From an uncultured Clostridia bacterium (lineage in GTDB: Bacteria; Bacillota; Clostridia; Lachnospirales; CAG-274), in contig CANRHR010000013.1 in NCBI GenBank assembly GCA_947630475.1, positions 1 through 63,664 of the forward strand: 63,664 bases of DNA. The letters are read 5' to 3'. Both the position numbers and the translations under genes were made by a program. Below the pieces are notes generated by a model. That model was not told the DNA's origin. It did no database searches and was given only the letters and a program-made list of their open reading frames with translations. Position 1 is the stretch's first letter. Each line of letters begins with the position of its first letter. Shown here piece by piece: positions 1 to 7,109 of this stretch.

Positions 1-137
1 TCCCTTGAAACTCACCTTTTTCCTCGCAGGAAATGAATTCCTGCTGCGGATTAAAAGTCTGCGACGCTTTAAGCTATTTCGTTAAAATAGGGTTTATTGA
101 CAGTCTGATTCGAAAAAGTCCCAAGGGGACTTTTTCG
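1..137 (-). repeat. Structured intergenic repeat, copy A
   Basis: Read on the minus strand from 107 down to 1, this matches the plus strand at 3873-3979 over the same length of 107 bases, with about 89 identical by hand count. It holds a hairpin with arms at 26-32 and 38-44; two base pairs of that stem differ from copy B by compensating changes on both sides. A second perfect 12-bp hairpin (arms 111-122 and 126-137, CGAAAAAGTCCC with its complement) lies beside it and also occurs beside copy B. The copy may extend past the window edge. Function unknown. Confidence 0.7.
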
Positions 138-225
138 AGGTTAAGAAATGATATATATTCGCTGAAAAACAGAAAAAGCTTTAAAATTTGAAAAGAATCA
201 AAAAATATTTTAGGAGGATTTTTGC

Positions 226-735
226 GTGAAAACAGGAAAAGGTCTTGCCGATTTGGCAAAACTTGCTTTAATACAAAACTGGGGATTTTGTTTGGGAGGT
301 TATGGTCAAATTCTTAGCAAAGATATTTATGATACAATGATTTCTATGCCGGGGCATACGGGAGAATATAATTATGAACACAGAAATTATCTTAAAAAAT
401 TTATAGGAAATCGAGTAAGTGACTGCTATGGCTTGGTAAAAGCATATTTATGGTGGAACAATGGAAATGTGATATATAATCCTTCTCAGGACAGAAACCA
501 ATATATGGCATTTGAAGCCGCAAGGGTTAAAGGCCTTATTTCCGATATGCCTAATAAAGAGGGGCTTGTTTTATGCTCAGAGGGCCATGCAGGGGTATAC
601 ATTGGTTTTGGTGAATTTATAGAATGTTCCGGAGCGCCTGTCGGAATGCATAAGGGCAGGATAAAAGACGGAAAAATTGTTTTGGGCAGTGATTTTAAAT
701 ATTGGTTTGAAGATACTTACATAAATTATGAATAA
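226..735 (+). CDS. NlpC/P60-like cysteine peptidase
   Basis: A 169-residue protein that looks like a stand-alone NlpC/P60 or CHAP-type peptidoglycan endopeptidase. The proposed catalytic Cys is residue 67 in VSDCYGLVKAY, the His is residue 121 in GHAGVYIG, and a third polar residue is Glu133 in FIECSG. This order and spacing fit the papain-like fold of the family. The start is GTG at 226, preceded by AGGAGG at 212-217. No signal peptide or membrane segment is visible, so it may act in the cytoplasm, leave by a non-classical route, or be a phage-type lysin remnant. It is transcribed toward the oppositely oriented flagellin gene. Family is fairly sure; biological role is not. Confidence 0.7.
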   Translation: MKTGKGLADLAKLALIQNWGFCLGGYGQILSKDIYDTMISMPGHTGEYNYEHRNYLKKFIGNRVSDCYGLVKAYLWWNNGNVIYNPSQDRNQYMAFEAARVKGLISDMPNKEGLVLCSEGHAGVYIGFGEFIECSGAPVGMHKGRIKDGKIVLGSDFKYWFEDTYINYE

Positions 736-780
736 AAATTTTAGCAGTGATATTAGTTTTTCAAAACTGACCATAGCTTT

Positions 781-814
781 TGTTAAAGAAGAACCACCGC
801 TAAAGCGGTGGCTC
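781..814 (-). terminator. Terminator after flagellin
   Basis: An 8-bp GC-rich stem (CCACCGCT at 794-801 with AGCGGTGG at 804-811) lies just past the flagellin stop codon. On the minus strand it is followed by a T-rich stretch, as expected for a Rho-independent terminator. Confidence 0.7.
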
Positions 815-831
815 TGATAAAGATATAAATA

Positions 832-2190
832 TTATCCTAATAACTGTAAAATATTCTGAGGAGCCTGATTAGCCTGAGCAAGCATAGAAACCGCAGCCTG
901 ATTGATAACATTTGCGGCGGTAAGGTTAGTCATTTCCTTAGCCATATCTGCGTCTTCAATTCTTGAGTTAGCTTGACTTAAGTTTTCGCTTGAAACCTGA
1001 AGATTGTTTGCTGTGTATTCAAGCCTGTTTTGAACGGCACCAAGTTTAGACACTTGAGATGTCACAACATCAAGACCGGCATCGATAGCATCGAGAACAG
1101 CGGCAATATCATCGGCTGTTGAATTTTCGCTACGAACAACATCAGAGATTACAGCTTGCGCATTTTTTACGCCCTCTTTTGTCACTTTCTGGAAAAGCTC
1201 ATCTGCTGTAACAGATGAAATATTTAATGTTATAGATTGTCTTGTTTTGCTTGCATCATCAGATTTGTTGTTTGCTCCAATTTGGAATGTCAATGCACTT
1301 TTATCTATAATTGCAGTTTTCATTGCCTCATCGGTTAAATCTGCAGCTGCATCTGCAAGGGCAAGATCATTCTTTAATGCATATTTTTGTCCTTTGCTTG
1401 TTTCAAAATAAAGAACTCCTTGTTTTGATGTTTTTAAATCATCTGCTGAGAGAACTGAAACAGTAAGCTTATCCTTCAATTCTGTATTTTTTGTAGTATC
1501 TGAATCAACAAGTTTATATAAATTAGCTGCCGAAATTTTCTCTATTGTTTCATCTCCAGTATTTGTTATTTTCTTGATATAGTAATTATCGCCATTATCA
1601 AATGAAACAGCTTTACCTCCTTTAACATAGCCACTCTCAGAACCATCGGCAGCATAAAGTGTAAAATCTTCAACATTAACATTTTTTACACCTGTAGCAG
1701 CAGTTATTTTTGAACCATCACTATATTTAATGAGGTTTGAACCTAATGTATATTTACCTGTAGCAAGAACCTTTGTGTTAAACTCTGTTCTTCCTGCCAT
1801 GTTTGTGATTTCCTCAAGGAGCTGATCAATTTCATCAGCCATTTTGGAACGGTCGCTCGCTGTGCCGCCTGTGTTGGTATCGGTTGATGCCTGAACGGTA
1901 AGCTCTCTTATTCTCTGAACCATGTTGTTAATCTCTGAAAGAGAACCCTCAGCCGTTTGAATAAGTGATGTAGCGTCCTGTGAGTTTTTGTAAGCCATAT
2001 CAAGACCTCTAATCTGAGCTTTCATCTTTGTGCTGATAGCCAAGCCTGCTGCGTCATCTGCGGCGGAGTTGATTTTCTTTCCGCTTGATAATCTTTTGCT
2101 TGCCTTATCCTGTTTTCCGCCTACGCCTGTTAAGTTTCTGTGTGAATTTAATGCCCTTACGTTTGTGTTGATAACTGTTGAACTACTCAT
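832..2190 (-). CDS. hag: Flagellin
   Basis: The filament subunit of the bacterial flagellum, 452 residues. The N-terminal D0/D1 region (about residues 1-140) contains INTNVRALNSHRNL, RLSSGKKINSAADDAAG and the NNMVQRIRELTVQA helix. The C-terminal D1/D0 region (about 365-452) contains LEYTANNLQVSSENLSQANS and ends in QAPQNILQLLG. The middle, about residues 140-360, is the variable surface domain. There is no signal peptide, as usual for type III exported flagellins. A GGAGGG ribosome site sits before the ATG and overlaps a likely CsrA site. csrA lies 97 bases upstream on the same strand, the common Firmicute csrA-hag pairing, but no fliW is present here. No sigma-28-type promoter is visible directly in front; the only good candidate is inside the invertible segment at 2743-3508. 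Confidence 0.96.
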   Translation of the reverse strand: MSSSTVINTNVRALNSHRNLTGVGGKQDKASKRLSSGKKINSAADDAAGLAISTKMKAQIRGLDMAYKNSQDATSLIQTAEGSLSEINNMVQRIRELTVQASTDTNTGGTASDRSKMADEIDQLLEEITNMAGRTEFNTKVLATGKYTLGSNLIKYSDGSKITAATGVKNVNVEDFTLYAADGSESGYVKGGKAVSFDNGDNYYIKKITNTGDETIEKISAANLYKLVDSDTTKNTELKDKLTVSVLSADDLKTSKQGVLYFETSKGQKYALKNDLALADAAADLTDEAMKTAIIDKSALTFQIGANNKSDDASKTRQSITLNISSVTADELFQKVTKEGVKNAQAVISDVVRSENSTADDIAAVLDAIDAGLDVVTSQVSKLGAVQNRLEYTANNLQVSSENLSQANSRIEDADMAKEMTNLTAANVINQAAVSMLAQANQAPQNILQLLG

Positions 2191-2196
2191 AATAAA

Positions 2197-2235
2197 TCCC
2201 TCCGTTGATTAAATTTTCCACAAATCCGTTTGTGG
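2197..2235 (-). promoter_or_regulatory. Putative double CsrA-binding leader of hag
   Basis: Read on the minus strand, the flagellin leader has a hairpin, CCACAAACGGATTTGTGG (2218-2235), whose loop shows GGA. It is followed by a second GGA-containing site, ACGGAGGGA, overlapping the ribosome site (2197-2205). This copies the B. subtilis hag arrangement, where CsrA binds one site in an upstream hairpin and one at the Shine-Dalgarno and blocks translation. A further hairpin (2258-2273) lies between csrA and this leader. Confidence 0.72.
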
Positions 2236-2287
2236 TTTTGTTTTTTTATTTTAATAACCTTGTAAAGACAAGGATTATTAACTGAAT

Positions 2288-2554
2288 TTAAATTTCCTCC
2301 GCCTTTTTAAGTTTTGGTTTTTTATATCTGCCTTTCATTTTCCTTGCTTTTTCAAGCTCGCTTACGGCGGAAGAGTCGCTTTTTGCCTTTTGCTCAAGAT
2401 TTTTTTCATAAACCTTTGAGCGGGCTATCGGTATTTCTTTGGGCGCTTGTATGGAAAGGCTTATGCTGTCGGCTCTTAAGCTGCTTGTGTATTTTACAAA
2501 AATGTCATTGCCGATTTTTATATATTCACCTTCCTTGACAGTTACTGTAAGCAT
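2288..2554 (-). CDS. csrA: CsrA-type translational regulator
   Basis: An 88-residue RNA-binding regulator. The first 55 or so residues match the CsrA fold: MLTVTVKEGEYIKIGND for the first strands, then a central SLSIQAPKEIPIARSKVYE segment equivalent to the conserved GINAPKDVxVHREEIY. A basic, charged tail of about 30 residues (ending in KPKLKKAEEI) makes it longer than the usual 60-75. In Firmicutes CsrA represses flagellin translation and is relieved by FliW when flagellin is exported; fliW is not in this window. The start is ATG at 2554 with an AAGGAGGAAT ribosome site. It probably shares a transcript with flagellin, whose leader shows matching GGA sites. The invertible segment begins 188 bases upstream. 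Confidence 0.88.
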   Translation of the reverse strand: MLTVTVKEGEYIKIGNDIFVKYTSSLRADSISLSIQAPKEIPIARSKVYEKNLEQKAKSDSSAVSELEKARKMKGRYKKPKLKKAEEI

Positions 2555-2700
2555 AAAAATTCCTCCTTGAAAAATTTTTAAAAATGTCGAAATATAGTAT
2601 ATGGGAGTATAAGGATATTCATACTCCGTTTGCGCTGCATATTTGCAGCTGATGGATTTTAAAGACTTTAAGTTAAAGCTTATGCCTTTACTTATTAATG

Positions 2701-2737
2701 GTAAGTACCGCCGCTTAAAAGGCGGGGACTTACTTGT
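2701..2737. repeat. AAGTAAG-type hairpin repeat
   Basis: Imperfect hairpin, GTAAGT...ACTTAC at 2701-2706 and 2728-2733, with a GC-rich inner stem (CCGCC/GGCGG), followed by TTGTC. It belongs to the dispersed family also seen near 15.64, 44.33 and 53.57 kb. It lies between csrA and the left inverted repeat of the switch and lacks a T-run on the minus strand, so it should not terminate a transcript heading for csrA. Confidence 0.65.
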
Positions 2738-2742
2738 CTATT

Positions 2743-2776
2743 AAAAATGTAACAATCTATAACAACTGTTACATTT
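2743..2776 (+). repeat. Left inverted repeat of invertible segment (IR-L)
   Basis: A 34-base sequence that is the exact reverse complement of 3475-3508. It contains two inverted half-sites, AAATGTAACA (2745-2754) and TGTTACATTT (2767-2776), around a 12-base asymmetric centre. This is the layout of a tyrosine-recombinase crossover site. Confidence 0.88.
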
Positions 2777-2795
2777 GTTCAAGGAGGAACCTAAA

Positions 2796-3371
2796 ATGAA
2801 AACAGAACCTATAAAGAATAAAAAAGATTTGGAAAAACTTAAGCTTTATTTTGAGGAAAAAGGAAATATGCGTGATTTTGCGCTGGTTGTGATAAGCGTA
2901 AACACCGGATTGAGATGCAGTGATATACTTAATTTAAAATGGGAAGATGTATATGAATTTGATACAAAAAAAATTAAAACTCATATCTGCATAATTGAAA
3001 AGAAAACACAAAAATTAATTAAAATAAAAATAAATAAAGCTGTTGCTCTATGCCTTAGAAGACTTAAAAGATATTATGGAAATATAGAAAAAGGTGGGGT
3101 TTTGTTTAGAAGCCAAAAGGGAAAAAACAGGGCTATAAGCAGAATCCAGATGTACAGAATCTTGAAGCAGGCAGCAAAATTTTTAAAAATAGAGGGAAAT
3201 ATTTCTTGCCATTCTTTAAGAAAAACTTTTGGCTATATTGCTTTTAAAAAGGGAGTTCCCGCTGCTGTTATTATGGAGCTTTTTAACCATTCATCATATG
3301 CTATCACAAGGCGGTATTTATGCATAGACCAAGATGAAAAGGATAAGGTTTTTATGATGCTGAATTTATAG
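2796..3371 (+). CDS. Small tyrosine site-specific recombinase (invertase type)
   Basis: A 191-residue recombinase of the phage-integrase family, close in size to FimB/FimE-type invertases and lacking the extra N-terminal core-binding domain of XerC/D. The catalytic set is visible: Arg40 in NTGLRCSDILNLKW, His139 and Arg142 in HSLRKTFG, His165 in FNHSS, and the nucleophile Tyr174 in ITRRYL. A lysine near residue 70 could be the beta-hairpin Lys. The ATG at 2796 is preceded by AAGGAGG at 2781-2787; an in-frame TTG at 2775 lies inside the inverted repeat and is unlikely. It probably inverts the DNA in which it lies. It could instead act on other sites in trans. Confidence 0.88.
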   Translation: MKTEPIKNKKDLEKLKLYFEEKGNMRDFALVVISVNTGLRCSDILNLKWEDVYEFDTKKIKTHICIIEKKTQKLIKIKINKAVALCLRRLKRYYGNIEKGGVLFRSQKGKNRAISRIQMYRILKQAAKFLKIEGNISCHSLRKTFGYIAFKKGVPAAVIMELFNHSSYAITRRYLCIDQDEKDKVFMMLNL

Positions 3372-3431
3372 CATAAATAGGTGCTTTGTTTGTGTGCAAA
3401 AAAAAATTTTTAAAAAATTTAAAATTAGGGG

Positions 3432-3458
3432 TTAAGTTTCTTTCTATAATGACGATAT
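3432..3458 (+). promoter_or_regulatory. Sigma-28/sigma-D-like promoter inside the invertible segment
   Basis: TTAAGTTT (3432-3439), an 11-base spacer, then GACGATAT (3451-3458). Against the flagellar sigma consensus TAAAGTTT-N11-GCCGATAA this matches 7 of 8 and 6 of 8 positions with exact spacing. In the present orientation it fires rightward, away from flagellin, through IR-R into noncoding DNA. After inversion it would fire into csrA-hag. Confidence 0.65.
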
Positions 3459-3474
3459 ATTAGGTGTAAGGCAA

Positions 3475-3508
3475 AAATGTAACAGTTGTTATAGATTGTT
3501 ACATTTTT
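3475..3508 (-). repeat. Right inverted repeat of invertible segment (IR-R)
   Basis: Exact 34-base reverse complement of 2743-2776. The flanking bases diverge at once on both sides, so the match is a discrete site and not part of a longer duplication. Confidence 0.88.
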
Positions 3509-3848
3509 TTGTTTTTTAAATATAAAACCATCTTAATATCAGCTTAAAATGGTTTGTTTTATAAAAAATATACATATAATGGAATTTAATGTAATAAATT
3601 ATATTCGCACTCTGTTTACAATAAGCGATTATAATTAACAGCACTTATTGCATTAAAAAACTGATAATTGTTTATTGGTTAAATAACACATATTGAGAGG
3701 AGAGCTTTGAAGTAAATTTATTTGATTATTAATAAATAACATAAGCGGAGTACAAATATTATTGTAAGCTTAACTAAGGCTTTATGTTTTATTATGTACG
3801 TCCTTATATTTTTGTATTCATTTTTATGGTTAAATGGTTAAAATTAAA

Positions 3849-4083
3849 GCCTGCCGTTTTTAACGGCAGGCTCAGACTGTCAAAAAAACCTACTTTGAAC
3901 AAGTAACTTAAAGCGTCGCAGACTTATAATCCGCAGGCGGAATTTACTTCCGCCGAGGAAAACAGCGAGTTTCAAGGGATTTTTAATCCCGATGGAATGA
4001 GCTGTTTATACATCTGTTTTCTCTCGAAAAAGTCCCGCAGGGACTTTTTCGACATTCAAAGCCTGCCGTTTTTAACGGCAGGC
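3849..4083 (+). repeat. Structured intergenic repeat, copy B with flanking hairpins
   Basis: Bases 3873-3979 are the counterpart of copy A at the left window edge, in opposite orientation. The hairpin with arms 3936-3942 and 3948-3954 (GGCGGAA/TTCCGCC) replaces GCAGGAA/TTCCTGC of copy A, with two compensating base-pair changes. The CGAAAAAGTCCC hairpin recurs at 4025-4051. Identical GCCTGCCGTT/AACGGCAGGC hairpins bracket the unit at 3849-3871 and 4061-4083. Confidence 0.7.
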
Positions 4084-4085
4084 TT
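4061..4085 (-). terminator. Likely terminator of the GT-C-like membrane protein gene
   Basis: A 10-bp stem GCCTGCCGTT/AACGGCAGGC directly follows the stop codon at 4092 on the minus strand and is trailed by a short CTTT run. The T-run is weak, so termination is only probable. Confidence 0.45.
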
Positions 4086-4091
4086 TAGATG

Positions 4092-6362
4092 TCATTTTTT
4101 GAATTTTTTTCTGTTTATATGAGTGATGATAATAACAATTAAGCTAAGGACAGAAATTAAAGTGCATATTCTCCATAAAATACTTTCTTTATAAAATACA
4201 GATATATTTCCGCTTTTGTTGCTGCCTACAAATACACGGATAGTATTGTGTTCATTTTTTTCTGTTTTTAGATTATTTCCGTTTTCATCTGTTGCTTTGT
4301 AGCCTGTATAGCTTAAAAGAGGCACATCAATATATCCGTTGTCATCAATATTGCTTGTATGATATGTTAAATTTATGCCGGATAAATTTTTTTCGTATTC
4401 ATCAATTACTATACCCGCAGATGGCTTTGCATTAGAGTCTACCCTAACTTGGCCTTTTATATAATTATAATCCGTATCTAAAGGAAAATATTCGCCGCCG
4501 TCTTTTTGTACTGTTGTAACGATATCAGTTTTAGTAAGATTTACGCCGTTATAAGTGTAGTAAGTAAGATAATATCCCGAAAATACAACAGAAACCAAAA
4601 CAGTGGATAAAATACAGTATTTTGCATTTTTGCCGCCTATTACTTTATATAATCCGTAAGCTCCCGCTCCGGAGAGGAATAAGGATGCCAATGATAAAAC
4701 TCTCCAAGGAAATTGAAACATAGCTGCATACTTTCCGATTTTTTCCGATTCATATATGTAATGCCATGGGAAAAAATCCGTTGAAACAAAAATAAGAAAA
4801 AGACCAAACGATAAAAGGCACAGAACATTTTTATAATTTTCATCCTTTTTATAAAACATAAAAGAATAAAGGCATAAAAGTGAAGAAAACATAATCGGAA
4901 AACCTACTGTAAGCGCCATCAAGCCTGAAAGTGTTCTGTTGTGGATATTTGTGCCTATGCCGCCGGCTTTTGGGAAAATCTGAAGCAGGTGAGTTATTTG
5001 AGTGCTGTGTTCACACAATTCTTTCTGCATATATTTTACATTTAACTGCTGGGTGTTAAACTGCAGAAAAGGCACTATAAACCAAAGATTTACAAGCACA
5101 ATAACAATGCCGGCTTTTATAAGGCTTAAAATCCTTTGCTTTTCTTTAAGCCTGCCGATAAAAGCAACTAAAAACACAACGGAAGATATAACCACCATGA
5201 AGGCGGATAGAATATGACTTTGCATAACACCTGTGATTCCGACAGCGAAACAGCCCCAATTTTTACTTTCTCCAATTATTATTTCATATAAGCCGTACAT
5301 TACAAGGGGCAGGAAAATAAAACTAAGCGCTTCGCCTAAATCACCTCTGGTATAGATGTTGCAAAGCCTGTATATACCTCCGGAATAGAGTATTGATGCC
5401 AAAAGACCAATATATTTTTCTTTAAACAGCCTGCTGAAAGATATATAAGAAATAAATACTGTAAATATATTTATAAGTACAAGAAAACTGTTGTAGGCAA
5501 GAGGCATGGATATGCCCATAATACGCAAAACAGCAGGAATATATAAAAATAATTCGGGATACATACATGAAGAGCCATATCCATAACCATATATTGAATT
5601 TGGATGGATCCTTACAGGAAACTGCCCGGCAAGCAAACCTGACATTATTCCCTCTATTCTTGCTACATGAATACGTGTATCGTGGCCTGAAATTATCATT
5701 GTGTTAAAAAGAGGATAGCTGATAAATACAGTAAATACCGCAAGAACAAAAAGAATTTTGTAATCGAGCTTAAATTTGTTGTTATTTTTAAATATTTTTA
5801 AACGGCTTAATTGAGAATCAAAGCCAAAAAGCTTTATGCCCAAAACCACAAGCGCCAAAAAAATTAAAGCAGATATAAACAAAGAATCATTATATATTAT
5901 GTCTGTGGATTCTATATCAATGCCGTTAAATTTAAAATATCCATATCCGCCGTAATATGTGCGTATTTCAAGATCTTCAATATTTTCATCAAGCTTAAGA
6001 TTAACGGTTTTGAAATTTTCATTTTTATCAAGACTTACATCCATGTCTTTTGAAATAAGCTTTCCATTTGAATATATATCTATATAGTTATTATCATCAT
6101 TTGTGTTATAGTTAATTGTAATATTATATTCTCCCTTAGGCAGACCTATATAAGGGCCGTATGTAAAAACTCCGGAATAATCAGAATAATCATTTTGCTG
6201 TATTTCATAGGTATTTTCAAATTTTGGGGTAAAATCTTTATTTTCGAAATGCTTAAAGTATATATTGTCATAGTACGAGTTTTTGTTAAAGAAATAAAGA
6301 AAGCAAAAACACATCAGTACATATACAATGAGCATAATTGATTTTTTATTCAAATTTTTCAT
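4092..6362 (-). CDS. Large polytopic membrane protein, GT-C glycosyltransferase-like
   Basis: A 756-residue membrane protein. One N-terminal membrane helix (about residues 9-25) is followed by an extracytoplasmic beta-rich domain of about 130 residues. A second helix and then about ten hydrophobic segments start near residue 200. A conserved-looking loop after the third helix, GHDTRIHVARIEGIMSGL, has the Asp/His pattern of the first loop of GT-C fold glycosyltransferases, and YTRGDLGEALSF is a second charged loop. A C-terminal extracytoplasmic domain is closed by a last helix and a basic tail. Such proteins are often annotated as 6-pyruvoyl-tetrahydropterin-synthase-related or YfhO-like. A role in cell-wall or surface-polymer glycosylation is inferred. 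It stands alone. Confidence 0.65.
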   Translation of the reverse strand: MKNLNKKSIMLIVYVLMCFCFLYFFNKNSYYDNIYFKHFENKDFTPKFENTYEIQQNDYSDYSGVFTYGPYIGLPKGEYNITINYNTNDDNNYIDIYSNGKLISKDMDVSLDKNENFKTVNLKLDENIEDLEIRTYYGGYGYFKFNGIDIESTDIIYNDSLFISALIFLALVVLGIKLFGFDSQLSRLKIFKNNNKFKLDYKILFVLAVFTVFISYPLFNTMIISGHDTRIHVARIEGIMSGLLAGQFPVRIHPNSIYGYGYGSSCMYPELFLYIPAVLRIMGISMPLAYNSFLVLINIFTVFISYISFSRLFKEKYIGLLASILYSGGIYRLCNIYTRGDLGEALSFIFLPLVMYGLYEIIIGESKNWGCFAVGITGVMQSHILSAFMVVISSVVFLVAFIGRLKEKQRILSLIKAGIVIVLVNLWFIVPFLQFNTQQLNVKYMQKELCEHSTQITHLLQIFPKAGGIGTNIHNRTLSGLMALTVGFPIMFSSLLCLYSFMFYKKDENYKNVLCLLSFGLFLIFVSTDFFPWHYIYESEKIGKYAAMFQFPWRVLSLASLFLSGAGAYGLYKVIGGKNAKYCILSTVLVSVVFSGYYLTYYTYNGVNLTKTDIVTTVQKDGGEYFPLDTDYNYIKGQVRVDSNAKPSAGIVIDEYEKNLSGINLTYHTSNIDDNGYIDVPLLSYTGYKATDENGNNLKTEKNEHNTIRVFVGSNKSGNISVFYKESILWRICTLISVLSLIVIIITHINRKKFKK

Positions 6363-6683
6363 CTCCCGAAATTTTAATTTATATTAATTTATGACATTCG
6401 GTAATTATATCATTAAATACATAAAAGCGTCAATATGTTTTGCAATTTATACACAGAAATCAATTTTCATATATAACCTTTAGTAAACTTTTGTCGTTTC
6501 CAATTCTTAAAAAATTTTATTAATTTATTCATTTTATCCATCTTTATATTTTACCAATAATTTTTATTTTTTTATGTTTTTTTAAAATTGATTTCAGTCT
6601 TTTAAGCTGAAGTTACTTGTCAATAAAAAAATGCTTTTGATCCGACAAAGCATTTGTACAGACCAAAAGCAATTTTTTTGTTA
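6363..6683. other. AT-rich intergenic stretch with inverted repeat
   Basis: No gene seen. It carries a 12-bp inverted repeat, GAAATCAATTTT (6456-6467) and AAAATTGATTTC (6584-6595), and ends in a two-way terminator. Variants of AAAATTGATTTCTGT recur near 44.41, 53.47 and 55.28 kb. The promoter of the upstream membrane protein gene should lie here on the minus strand but is not clear. Confidence 0.5.
6631..6675. terminator. Terminator of the small Gly/Cys protein, possibly two-way
   Basis: ATGCTTTTGATC (6631-6642) pairs with GACCAAAAGCAA (6661-6672). T-runs follow the stem on both strands (TTTTTTT on plus after 6672, and the complement of CAATAAAAAAA on minus). Confidence 0.7.
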
Positions 6684-6878
6684 TCAGTTTGAATTGAAAA
6701 TATTGGAACCGCCTGTAAATAATAAAAGAAGAATGATAATGATAAATAAATCATTGTTACTGCCGCAGCCACAGCCGCCGCCAAATATGCCGGGCATAAA
6801 GAGCAAGATAATTAAAATCCATAAAATCGAATTGTTGCCAAAGCCTACACAGTTTGTTGAGCAGTTGCCATTGTTCAT
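6684..6878 (-). CDS. Small Gly/Cys-rich membrane protein
   Basis: A 64-residue protein with an excellent GGAGGG ribosome site before its ATG and its own terminator, so I take it as real. It has a Cys/Asn-rich start (NNGNCSTNC), a hydrophobic helix at about 18-31, a GGGCGCGSNN turn near residue 35, and a second helix at about 45-56 ending in GGSNIFNSN. The two short helices around a Gly/Cys turn resemble small sporulation or spore-coat membrane peptides of the YjcZ/CotD-like sort, but I cannot assign a family. The neighbours give no hint. Confidence 0.6.
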   Translation of the reverse strand: MNNGNCSTNCVGFGNNSILWILIILLFMPGIFGGGCGCGSNNDLFIIIILLLLFTGGSNIFNSN

Positions 6879-7035
6879 TTTATTCCCTCCGGAATTAAAG
6901 TTTATATTTTATATTATGCTGATGATAAAAATTATTGTCTGTCCGTAAAAAATTTATATTTAAAGATGTTGCCGACAAAACTGTTATATTAACAGGATTT
7001 ATTTTTTATTTTATGACAAAATTTACATCTTAAAA

Positions 7036-7064
7036 TTGACGTTTATAAAATAATATAATATAAT
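7036..7064 (+). promoter_or_regulatory. Sigma-A promoter of the glnS operon
   Basis: TTGACG (7036-7041), 17 bases, TATAAT (7059-7064). It lies 45 bases before the first gene of the operon, embedded in a tandem TATAA run. Confidence 0.8.
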
Positions 7065-7109
7065 ATAATCTGATTAGTCGAGCAGGTGTTTGAATTGGAG
7101 GTATGCTTA

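Larger units (their letters stand above)
2743..3508. other. Putative invertible DNA switch carrying its own recombinase
   Basis: Perfect 34-bp inverted repeats (2743-2776 and 3475-3508) flank about 700 bp holding a small tyrosine recombinase and, just inside the right repeat, a sigma-28-like promoter pointing outward to the right. Inversion would place that promoter about 230 bases upstream of csrA, pointing at csrA-flagellin. Only about 19 bases lie between IR-L and the recombinase ATG, so the recombinase promoter must be outside or within the repeat, and inversion would disconnect the gene from it. The design parallels Salmonella hin, but with a tyrosine recombinase. The repeats and gene are seen directly; the switching is inferred. 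Confidence 0.78.
3509..4091. other. Noncoding stretch right of the switch
   Basis: About 580 very AT-rich bases with no supported gene. They contain a fragment like the GAGTACGAATATCATT repeat tail (near 3748), the structured repeat copy B (3849-4083) and two GCCTGCCGTT hairpins. In the present orientation the sigma-28-like promoter would transcribe into this region. Confidence 0.6.

Noticed and set aside
2775..2795. TTG start of the recombinase at 2775
   Set aside because: It lies inside the inverted repeat and the ribosome site AAGGAGG is downstream of it; the ATG at 2796 fits.
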